Shown here one piece after another: positions 1 to 5,457 of a stretch of 6,301 nucleotides of DNA. Made by a program: the position numbers and the translations under genes. Below the pieces are notes generated by a model. The model worked only from the letters and a program-made list of their open reading frames with translations. It made no database searches and had not been told where the DNA came from. The stretch is from an uncultured delta proteobacterium (GTDB lineage: Bacteria > Myxococcota_A > Polyangia > Polyangiales > Ga0077539). Numbering within the stretch: the first letter of the stretch is position 1; every line of letters begins with the position of its first letter. The DNA lies in NCBI GenBank assembly GCA_903860995.1, contig CAIOSS010001217.1, positions 1 to 6,301 on the forward strand, in the 5' to 3' direction.

Positions 1-879
1 GAGACCTTCTATCACTCGCTCGTCCCCAACGAGCGCGAGCTCTCCGTCGCGACCACGATCCACAACGCGTGGATGGGGCGCTTCCTCAACGGGGTGATCA
101 ACGACGAGCAGCTGCCCGTGGGGGTGTTCGACAACGGCGGCGGCGGCAGCGTCGGGCGCGTGCGGGCGGTGCTCCGGATGCTGCGGGGCCGAGGGGCGGC
201 CAACACCGAGATGCTCGCGTCGTTCAACCCGGCCACGCAGGAGAGCGCTTACTTCGACGTGCTCGGCACCGAGACCGTGGAGACCAGCCGCGAGGTGGCC
301 CTCGCCGCCCTCGACGGCGCGATCACCTTCCTGCGCACCGCCCCGTCGGCGCCGGGCCGCGGGGGCTTCGGCACCAACGACATGGACCAGTGGGTGTGGG
401 GCCTGCGGCACACGGTGAAGTTCGAGTCGATCCTGTCGACCTTCCTCGACGCCGGATCGTCCCTCGGGGCGCTGGTGTCGGGCTTCTCGATTACACCGAG
501 CCGTATTCCTTTGGCGATGAACCTCCCGGCGACGGACCCCCGCGCCAACCTCCCGGGCTTCCCCCGGCCGGGCGACCAGTGGGGCGTCGACGCGGCCAAC
601 TCGGGCTTCGGCGGCGAGTCGTTCAACTACGGATCGGGGCCCACCTACCGGATGGTGGTGGCCCTGCGCCAGGGGATGCCCGACGCGATGGAGGGCCGCA
701 ACGTGCTCCCGGGCGGCCAGTCGGGCCTGAACAACAACCAGTTCTACGACGACCAGGCGCGGCTGTGGCTGGGCAACCGCGCGCTGCCGATGCTGCTCGC
801 GGCCGACGCCGTGGTGGCCGCGGCGACGGGCCACGAGGTGCTCTCCCCTGCGCCGGTGCGCGCGGGCGGAACCGACTGA
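1..879 (+). CDS. Penicillin amidase (acylase)-family Ntn hydrolase, C-terminal part (5' truncated by window)
   Basis: The frame is open from base 1 to the TGA at 877-879, giving 292 residues that form the C-terminal part of a penicillin amidase / acyl-homoserine-lactone acylase family protein. Family-typical signs are a tryptophan-rich DMDQWVWGLRH stretch at visible residues 127-137, GPTYRMVV at 213-220 (the conserved Gly-x-Ser/Thr-x-Arg-Met strand), PGGQSG at 237-242 and FYDDQARLWL at 248-257, the usual closing motif of the beta chain. These enzymes are normally exported, self-cleave into alpha and beta chains, and hydrolyse amide bonds with the beta chain's N-terminal Ser. That nucleophile and the signal peptide lie upstream of the window, so activity and substrate (beta-lactam, lactone or peptide) cannot be judged. 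The usual SPHYxDQ-type segment here reads NNNQFYDDQ, without the His. The stop overlaps the next gene's ATG by one base, implying translational coupling. Family assignment is confident; substrate is unknown. Confidence 0.88.
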   Translation, partial: ETFYHSLVPNERELSVATTIHNAWMGRFLNGVINDEQLPVGVFDNGGGGSVGRVRAVLRMLRGRGAANTEMLASFNPATQESAYFDVLGTETVETSREVALAALDGAITFLRTAPSAPGRGGFGTNDMDQWVWGLRHTVKFESILSTFLDAGSSLGALVSGFSITPSRIPLAMNLPATDPRANLPGFPRPGDQWGVDAANSGFGGESFNYGSGPTYRMVVALRQGMPDAMEGRNVLPGGQSGLNNNQFYDDQARLWLGNRALPMLLAADAVVAAATGHEVLSPAPVRAGGTD

Positions 880-1655
880 TGCGCCGCGCGCCCGCGCTGG
901 TGCTGGTGCTGGCGTCCGCGCTCGGGTGCCGCGGCAACCCGACGCCCGCGGCGGGGGTGGTGTCCCGGGCGGACGGGGCGCTGCCGGCGGTGACGGCGCC
1001 GAGGGTGACGGGCGCGGTGCGCTGGGACGGCCGGCTCGACGAACCCGTGTGGGCCACCGCGCGGCGCGTCGGGGGCTTCGTGCACCCGACGACGGGGCAG
1101 CCCGAGCCGGCGTCGCGGGTCAACGGCGACGCGCGCGTGGCGTGGAGCGACGCGGGGCTGCTGCTGGCCTTCGAGGTGCGCGACCGCGACGCCCAGAGCC
1201 CCTATCCCCCGCCGCTGCGCGACGCGCACGTCTGGGAGCGGGCGTCGGGCGTGGAGCTGATGCTGCAACCCGGGGATTTCGGCGACAACCGCGAGTATTT
1301 CGAGGTGCAGGTGGGGGTCAACGGCGCGCGCTGGACGACGCGCTTCGACGACTACAACCGTCCCGTGGGGCGCGATCCGAGCGGGGTGATGCACTTCGGC
1401 CACGAGGAGTGGGAGCCCGCGCTGGCGTGCGGCACCGCGAAGACCAGCGACGGCTATGTGGTGGAGATGCTGCTCCCGTGGGGGGCGGTGCTCACCTCGC
1501 GGGTGACCGCGCCGCCGAGGGCGGGCGAGACGTGGCGGATGAACCTGTACACGTTCCGGGACGGGCAGCGCGACTCGCTCGCGTGGTCGCCGCTACTGGG
1601 ACAGGGGAACTTCCACCGCTCGACGAGGTTCGGCCGGGTGGTCTTCGGGGGGTGA
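879..1655 (+). CDS. Exported CBM9-like (carbohydrate-binding family 9-like) protein, probable lipoprotein
   Basis: A 258-residue protein. The start is the ATG in TGATG, which overlaps the stop of the upstream acylase gene. Residues 1-17 form a short export signal (RR, a hydrophobic core, then ASALGC). Cys17 could be lipidated, but the lipobox is imperfect (Ala at -3, Leu at -2), so it may be a lipoprotein or a plainly secreted protein. The rest matches the CBM9-like / DOMON-type beta-sandwich seen in many environmental bacteria: a WDGRLDEPVW opening at 49-58, an ARVAWSDAGLLLAFEVRDRD strand pair, a VELML segment, EYFEVQVGVNG, a DGYVVEMLLPW strand, GETWRMNLYTFRD, and a closing FHRSTRFGRVVF near 247-256. 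Such domains bind sugars or other ligands in the envelope; no catalytic motif is visible. Coupling to an exported amidase suggests both act outside the cytoplasm. Its last 63 bp overlap the 3' end of the convergent CruF-like gene. The fold is fairly sure; the ligand is unknown. Confidence 0.85.
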   Translation: MRRAPALVLVLASALGCRGNPTPAAGVVSRADGALPAVTAPRVTGAVRWDGRLDEPVWATARRVGGFVHPTTGQPEPASRVNGDARVAWSDAGLLLAFEVRDRDAQSPYPPPLRDAHVWERASGVELMLQPGDFGDNREYFEVQVGVNGARWTTRFDDYNRPVGRDPSGVMHFGHEEWEPALACGTAKTSDGYVVEMLLPWGAVLTSRVTAPPRAGETWRMNLYTFRDGQRDSLAWSPLLGQGNFHRSTRFGRVVFGG

Positions 1656-2447
1656 CGCCCGCAGCGCCCGCGCGCAGAACACCAGCCACGGCGGCGTGAA
1701 GAGCGCCGCCCACAGCACCATCGCCGCGTCGGCCCGGCTCGCCAGCAGCGCCGCGAAGAAGCCCGTCGCCGCCGCCCGGGGGAGCAGCTCGCGCCACGGC
1801 AATCGGGCGCCCGTCTTCAGCACCGCCATCGTGTACAGCGTCGCGCAGAAGGCCAGCGCCGGCGCCGTCGTCGACAGCGGCAGCTCGGCCCGCAGCACCC
1901 AGCGCAGCGCCGCCCACCAGAGCGCCAGCACCAGCGCGTGCGACGCCACCAGCGCCAGCGGGATCGTCGCCCACCGCCGCGGGGGAGGGAGCGCGGCGAG
2001 CAGCCAGGTCGCCGCGAAGGCGTAGCAGCCCCAGCCCACGATGCCGATGAGGGGCACGGTCATCACGCCGGGCTGGGTCCAGCGCCAGAGGCCCGCGCGC
2101 ACGGCGATGGGCTCGATGAGCGCCGCGTCGAAGGTGACCAGCGCGCCGGTGAGGGCGGCCTCCTTCCACGGCGGCGCGTCGGTCGAGCGCAGGAGCGCGC
2201 GGGAGACGGCGCGGGCGGAGAGCACGACGGGCGCCCAGATGGTCGGGATGAGCAGCGGGACCCGGTCGACGAAGAGGTGCCAGCCCGGCGAGTACCCGTA
2301 GAAGCCGTACGCGCGGATCATGGTGTCCTCGCCGACGAGCGCGCCGAGGCCGAGCAGCACGGCGTCGCGGAGCAGCGCGGGCTCCCGGCGGTGGGCGACG
2401 AAGTACGCCGCGAGGATGGCGAGGCAGGCGATTTCCAGGGCGATCAT
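1593..2447 (-). CDS. CruF-like (DUF422) carotenoid biosynthesis membrane protein
   Basis: A 284-residue hydrophobic protein with about seven or eight likely membrane segments. Conserved-looking polar and aromatic positions fit the CruF / DUF422 family: Glu40 in LVGED, GFYGYS at 48-53, VPLLIPTIW at 63-71, then FDAALIEPIAVRAGLWRW at 106-123 (the Asp...Glu-Pro...Trp-x-Trp pattern) and VPLIGIVGWG at 131-140. CruF enzymes are carotenoid 1',2'-hydratases acting on the psi ends of acyclic carotenoids in the membrane. Whether this protein is a hydratase or another DUF422 member cannot be told from sequence alone. I chose the ATG at 2447 because the hydrophobic N-terminus begins there. The upstream extension to 2663 is antisense to the TOPRIM-like gene and looks like non-membrane, low-complexity shadow sequence. 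No clear Shine-Dalgarno sequence precedes it. It lies 31 bp downstream of the TOPRIM-like gene on the same strand. A UbiA-type gene lies beyond that module, and CruF/UbiA pairings are known in C50 carotenoid pathways. Confidence 0.72.
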   Translation of the reverse strand: MIALEIACLAILAAYFVAHRREPALLRDAVLLGLGALVGEDTMIRAYGFYGYSPGWHLFVDRVPLLIPTIWAPVVLSARAVSRALLRSTDAPPWKEAALTGALVTFDAALIEPIAVRAGLWRWTQPGVMTVPLIGIVGWGCYAFAATWLLAALPPPRRWATIPLALVASHALVLALWWAALRWVLRAELPLSTTAPALAFCATLYTMAVLKTGARLPWRELLPRAAATGFFAALLASRADAAMVLWAALFTPPWLVFCARALRASPPEDHPAEPRRAVEVPLSQ

Positions 2448-2483
2448 CGACGGCCGCGGAGGATCGCACGGGCCGGAGCTAAA
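2448..2483 (+). repeat. Left copy of the 36-bp direct repeat flanking the ATPase/TOPRIM module
   Basis: Aligns without gaps to 4455-4490 at 33 of 36 positions. The perfect core is 24 bp (2455-2478), starting CGCGGAGGATCG and ending GGGCCGGAG. Mismatches are at 2454, 2479 and 2482. This copy runs from the base just before the CruF-like start codon to the stop codon of the TOPRIM-like gene (TAG on the minus strand, 2479-2481). It therefore fills the whole 31-bp gap between the two genes. Matches seen directly; the role is inferred. Confidence 0.9.
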
Positions 2484-3297
2484 CCACGAAGAGGGGCACG
2501 ACGTCGGCGCCGAGCGCGTCGAGGAAGGCCATGAGACCGGAGCGCTCGCCGCGATCACGAAGGCGCTTGAGGTCGGAGAGCAGCCTCGGGTGGTAATCGC
2601 GCAGCTCGGCGGGCGTGAGGGGACGGCTTGCGACGTCGAGGCAGAGCAGGCGACGGAGAACACGCTTGGCGTCGGTAGGCGCGTCGTTCGGTTGCCCGGT
2701 GAGGCGATCGGAACTCATCAGCGGGTTGAACGAGAGTTCGCGTTGGACGGCGGCGTGTGCCTCGCGCTCCCGGTCGTTGGCGGGCTCGACTCCGGCGACG
2801 AGCCAACATTCAGCGTCTCGATGTGGCGCAGCCACGACCACCCGCAGGCTCGGGTCGAGGCCCGTGAAGTACGCCGCGACCTGCCGGAGGCCGTCGAGGT
2901 TCGTCGGCTCTCCGTCGGTATCCCTGGCAACGAGCAACGCACCGGGCTTCGGGCTTCGGGAGAGGAGCTCGAGGAGGAGGTACTGCCACTTCTTCGACTC
3001 GACCTCCCGCGGTGCGCCGTCGATGAGCCCGCGCAGCCTGACGGCTCGACCGCCGATCGTGGGTCGCGCTGACGGGGGCGGGAGGGGTGTGAGCGCGCTC
3101 GTGTAGCGCAGCCCGGGGATGAACCCTGTCAGGTCGACGCCTCCGATGAACGCAGGCTCGTGCTCCAGGTTGTCGACGATCCACTCGCGACCTGCTGCGC
3201 CCGCCGCTTCCCGGATGGTCTCCCGAAGCAGCACGCCGAGGAGCACCGCGTGGGTCGTGTCCTCGCCCACGAGCGCCACGTCGACGGCGCCGCTCAT
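2479..3297 (-). CDS. TOPRIM-like putative nuclease/effector partner of the adjacent ATPase (resembles DUF4276)
   Basis: A 272-residue protein. The start ATG (3297-3295) overlaps the ATPase stop as ATGA, which fixes the start and implies translational coupling. The TOPRIM-like layout is a first strand and helix, VALVGEDTTHAVLLGVLL at 7-24 with Glu12 at the expected acidic position; then LLVARDTDGEP at 121-131, giving the Asp126-x-Asp128 pair; then APHRDAECWLVAG at 157-169, like the 'E-x-W-L-x-A' element of DUF4276-type proteins; then PTDAKRVLRRLL at 207-218 and a helical C-terminus ending ALGADVVPLF. TOPRIM acidic residues usually coordinate Mg2+ for nucleic-acid cleavage; in OLD, PARIS (AriB) and RloB-like partners this domain is the effector. 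The protein is cytoplasmic, with no signal or membrane segment. Likely job (inferred): an effector held or activated by the ATPase. DUF4276 similarity is judged from motifs only; other TOPRIM families (RloB, DUF4435) are alternatives. Confidence 0.72.
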   Translation of the reverse strand: MSGAVDVALVGEDTTHAVLLGVLLRETIREAAGAAGREWIVDNLEHEPAFIGGVDLTGFIPGLRYTSALTPLPPPSARPTIGGRAVRLRGLIDGAPREVESKKWQYLLLELLSRSPKPGALLVARDTDGEPTNLDGLRQVAAYFTGLDPSLRVVVAAPHRDAECWLVAGVEPANDREREAHAAVQRELSFNPLMSSDRLTGQPNDAPTDAKRVLRRLLCLDVASRPLTPAELRDYHPRLLSDLKRLRDRGERSGLMAFLDALGADVVPLFVV

Positions 3298-4400
3298 GGA
3301 TGGGCCACCTCGCCCGCGGCGACCCAACCTTCGCCGACCGTGCTCCAGAACTCACCGGTGCGGATCAGCTTGAGCCACTTCCCTGCCTCGGGGTGTGAAT
3401 CCAGCGCGCGAACGGCGGGCAGGCCATTGGCGTCGAAGCCCATGACACGCACCTCTTCGGGGCGGCACGCGTCGATCAGATCAGGGGAGTGCGTGGTCGC
3501 GATGATCTGAAGCCCGGGGGTGGCCTGGAGCAGCTGATGAAGCGCGCTGACCAGCTGGTGTTGCGCGGACGGGTGGAGCGCCCGATCGAGGTCGTCGATC
3601 AGGAGCAGTCGACGCCGCTGGTGCGGAGTCGCGTGCACCATGCTCAACAGCGCGAGGACCATGAGCGTCCCTTCGCTGACGTGGGTCGCGGGCACGACCG
3701 CGCCGTCCGTGAACTCCACCCACAGCTCCACGCCGGCCTCCTCGCGCTGCACATCGCGAGCGACCTTCTGTCCGTCGATCGTCAGGACCTCACGCTCACT
3801 CCTGACCAGCATCGCGGGCCGGAACTGCACTCGCAGGAACCGTGGAACGATCGCCCGCACGGCGCCCTCGATCGCGTCGACGGTCCCGTCGCGCAGCCCG
3901 TGCAGATATTGAAGAAACGAAGGGAGCCCCGATCCGTCGTATCGCAGCGTCGGGCGCGAGCTACCGACGAGCGAGACCGCAGCGACCCGATCCTGATCCA
4001 GGCGGAGCCGCGAGACCCGGGAGAGATCGGACAGCGCGTCGATGTCCTTGGAGAGGTCCAGGCCCCGCCACTTCTCATCGCTCTCCTTGATGTTCCGCTC
4101 GTGGTCTCTCGCGCCCCGTGACCAGGAGAACGAGTACGTCAACGCTCCTCCCTCAACCTCGACGTTCATTCCATCGGCGCCGTGGCGAATCAGTTGTTCG
4201 CGCTGCCATCGGCCTGAACCGAGCGGGTTGCTGACCTCCTCCTCCCCCGGCCGCCAGACCCCGAGCCCGGCGACGTAGAGCGCCTCCAGCACCGACGTCT
4301 TCCCCACCGCGTTGGGCCCGACCAGCACCGTCAGCGGCGCGAGGTCGACCGTCAGGTCGTGGATGCCCTTGAAATCGACGATCCGGACGGAGCGCAGCAC
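3294..4400 (-). CDS. OLD/AAA_21-type ATPase (SMC-like fold), putative sensor of a two-gene defence module
   Basis: A 368-residue cytoplasmic ABC/SMC-class ATPase. Motifs in order: the N-terminal strand VRIVDFKGI (5-13), Walker A GPNAVGKTS (28-36), a middle insertion of about 180 residues without coiled-coil character, signature-like VSEGTL (241-246), Walker B LLLIDDLD (265-272) followed by ALHP, and an H-loop ATTHSPDLID (301-310). The tail LIRTGEFWSTVGEGWV (345-360) resembles the C-termini of AAA_21 ATPases encoded beside DUF4276 genes (from memory). Walker B carries Asp-Asp instead of Asp-Glu, a variant also met in this family. The start is GTG at 4400-4398; an in-frame TGA lies 36 bp upstream and no other start codon intervenes, so the start is forced. 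There is no Shine-Dalgarno at normal spacing. The gene overlaps the TOPRIM-like gene by 4 bp (ATGA). Known relatives (OLD, PARIS AriA, RloA) work with TOPRIM effectors against phage. Family is confident; the defence role is inferred from the gene pair. Confidence 0.88.
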   Translation of the reverse strand: MLRSVRIVDFKGIHDLTVDLAPLTVLVGPNAVGKTSVLEALYVAGLGVWRPGEEEVSNPLGSGRWQREQLIRHGADGMNVEVEGGALTYSFSWSRGARDHERNIKESDEKWRGLDLSKDIDALSDLSRVSRLRLDQDRVAAVSLVGSSRPTLRYDGSGLPSFLQYLHGLRDGTVDAIEGAVRAIVPRFLRVQFRPAMLVRSEREVLTIDGQKVARDVQREEAGVELWVEFTDGAVVPATHVSEGTLMVLALLSMVHATPHQRRRLLLIDDLDRALHPSAQHQLVSALHQLLQATPGLQIIATTHSPDLIDACRPEEVRVMGFDANGLPAVRALDSHPEAGKWLKLIRTGEFWSTVGEGWVAAGEVAHP

Positions 4401-4407
4401 GCGGACG

Positions 4408-4437
4408 ATAAGAGCCCCGCGCCTCCCGACGCGTCAA
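4408..4437 (-). promoter_or_regulatory. Candidate sigma-70-type promoter of the ATPase/TOPRIM module, possibly leaderless
   Basis: On the minus strand, TTGACG (4437-4432, 5 of 6 to TTGACA) is followed after 18 bp by TCTTAT (4413-4408, 4 of 6 to TATAAT). The -10 box ends 7 bases before the GTG start codon. Transcription would then begin at or next to the start codon, which fits the missing Shine-Dalgarno. The promoter lies inside the cassette, between the ATPase start and the right repeat. Prediction by eye only. Confidence 0.4.
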
Positions 4438-4454
4438 CCGCCCCGATCAGCCCG

Positions 4455-4490
4455 CGACGGGCGCGGAGGATCGCACGGGCCGGAGGTAGA
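4455..4490 (+). repeat. Right copy of the 36-bp direct repeat flanking the ATPase/TOPRIM module
   Basis: Partner of 2448-2483 (33/36 identical; perfect 24-bp core 4462-4485). It ends 8 bp before the UbiA-like GTG start and contains that gene's GGAGG. With a 4-base gap, similarity may reach further left: GATCA at 4445-4449 matches GATCA at 2442-2446, inside the CruF-like start. This copy could therefore carry a decayed remnant of the CruF-like 5' end. The extension is weak evidence. Confidence 0.9.
4482..4486 (+). promoter_or_regulatory. Probable ribosome binding site of the UbiA-like gene
   Basis: GGAGG 12 bases upstream of the GTG at 4499, somewhat longer than the usual spacing. It overlaps the end of the right repeat core, so in the left copy the same bases (GGAG followed by C) face the 3' end of the TOPRIM-like gene instead. 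Confidence 0.5.
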
Positions 4491-4498
4491 GTCCGCGC

Positions 4499-5380
4499 GT
4501 GAACGACCTCGCCTCGGCGCTGCGGCTGCACATCGTGGCCATCGCGGTCTGCGCCACCGTGACCTTCGGCTACCTCTTCATGGGCGCGTACCCCGTCGGG
4601 CTCGCGCTGCTCTGCGGCCTCGACTGGTGCATCGTCAACCTGCTCAACCGCGCCACGGACGTCGACGAAGACCGGCTCAACGGCATCGCGGCCACGGAGT
4701 TCGTCGCGGGCCACGCGCAGGCGCTCGTCGGCGGGTGCCTCGTCACCCTCGCGGCCTCCCTGGCCTGGGGCTTCGTCGCGCTGCCCACCTCGCTCGCGAT
4801 CGTGCGCGTGGTCTTCCACGCGATGGGCCTGGGCTACAGCTTCCGCATCGTCCCCACCCCGATCGGCCTGCGCCGCTTCAAGGACCTCTACCTCTTCAAG
4901 AACTCCATGAGCGCCGTGATGTTCGTGCTCAGCGTGGGGCTCTACCCCCTGCTGGGCGTGCAGCACGCGCGGGTGATGTCGCTGCCCGGCATCGCCGCCG
5001 TGGTCGGGTTCTTCTTCCTCTTCGAGCACACCTTCGAGGTGCTCTACGACCTCCGCGACGTCGACGGCGACCGCGCCGTGGGCGTGCCCACCTACCCCGT
5101 GGTGCACGGCTCGAAGACCAGCGCGGCCATCATCTACGCCCTCTGCGCGGCCTCGGTGGCGGTGCTCGTCGGGGCGCGCGGCGCCCACGCGGTCACCACG
5201 CGCGAGCTGCTGATGGTCGCCGCCCCCATCGCGCAGGCGGCCTTCCTGTGGCGCCGCGGCCCCGACGGGATCACCCGCGCGGACTGCATCGCCGTCACCT
5301 ACGGCGGCGCCGGGCTGCTGCTCTTCTTCCTGGGCGGCACCTCGCTCTGGCAGCGCGCGGGCCTCCCGATGGACCTCTAG
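4499..5380 (+). CDS. UbiA-superfamily membrane prenyltransferase
   Basis: A 293-residue polytopic membrane protein starting at GTG. Both aspartate-rich motifs of UbiA-type aromatic/isoprenoid prenyltransferases are intact: NRATDVDED at 50-58 (N-x3-D-x3-D) and YDLRDVDGD at 183-191 (D-x2-D-x3-D), followed by GVPT. Between them are GYSFRIV at 112-118 and the basic segment LRRFKDLYLFKN at 124-135, which in the family help bind the diphosphate with Mg2+. About eight or nine hydrophobic segments are visible, and the length is normal for the family. Members attach prenyl chains in making quinones, hemes, chlorophylls, archaeal-type lipids or C50 carotenoids (lycopene elongase). The nearby CruF-like gene favours an isoprenoid or carotenoid role such as lycopene elongase/hydratase, but this is inference; ubiquinone or menaquinone enzymes are alternatives. 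Superfamily is very likely; substrate is unknown. Confidence 0.88.
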   Translation: MNDLASALRLHIVAIAVCATVTFGYLFMGAYPVGLALLCGLDWCIVNLLNRATDVDEDRLNGIAATEFVAGHAQALVGGCLVTLAASLAWGFVALPTSLAIVRVVFHAMGLGYSFRIVPTPIGLRRFKDLYLFKNSMSAVMFVLSVGLYPLLGVQHARVMSLPGIAAVVGFFFLFEHTFEVLYDLRDVDGDRAVGVPTYPVVHGSKTSAAIIYALCAASVAVLVGARGAHAVTTRELLMVAAPIAQAAFLWRRGPDGITRADCIAVTYGGAGLLLFFLGGTSLWQRAGLPMDL

Positions 5381-5457
5381 CCGCCGACCGCCCGCGTCGT
5401 CGGGCAACGCGCGAAGCATCGACGGAACAGCGGGGTTCTGATACCCACACCGACGCC

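Larger units (their letters stand above)
2479..4485. mobile_element. Putative 2.0-kb inserted defence cassette (ATPase + TOPRIM-like genes) between direct repeats
   Basis: The corresponding positions of the two repeats are exactly 2007 bp apart, and one such unit holds only the ATPase and TOPRIM-like genes plus their promoter region. Sampled 60-base lines within it are about 62-65% G+C, against 75-78% in sampled flanking lines. Deleting one unit would restore a divergent CruF-like/UbiA-like gene pair. No transposase, integrase or terminal inverted repeat is present, so this is not a self-mobile element. It may be a cassette moved by homologous or site-specific recombination. The boundaries are the repeat edges and are uncertain by the repeat length. 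Confidence 0.5.

Noticed and set aside
69..878. An open frame upstream of and continuous with the CBM9-like gene, which would make a 528-residue protein
   Set aside because: This stretch is Arg/Gly/Pro-rich shadow coding in the +1 frame over the clear penicillin-acylase frame. The signal peptide starts exactly at the TGATG overlap at 879.
1492..2469. A 325-residue minus-strand frame overlapping the CruF-like gene
   Set aside because: Arg/Ala/Gly-rich composition typical of a GC-rich shadow frame; the frame at 1593-2447 has consistent membrane segments and family motifs.
2448..2663. N-terminal extension of the CruF-like gene to an upstream start at 2663
   Set aside because: The extra 72 residues are Ser/Pro/Thr-rich, not membrane-like, and read through the 3' end of the TOPRIM-like gene; the hydrophobic N-terminus begins at the ATG at 2447.
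4450..4462. Small inverted repeat GCCCG-CGA-CGGGC at the edge of the right repeat
   Set aside because: Short stem, not conserved at the left copy, and expected by chance at this GC content.
2448..4490. CRISPR array or insertion sequence
   Set aside because: There are only two repeat copies 2 kb apart, the interval is filled by genes, and no transposase, integrase or terminal inverted repeats are present.
5390..5405. Possible terminator hairpin after the UbiA-like gene (GCCCG, six-base loop, CGGGC)
   Set aside because: The stem is only 5 bp with no T-rich tail; in DNA this GC-rich such pairs occur readily by chance.
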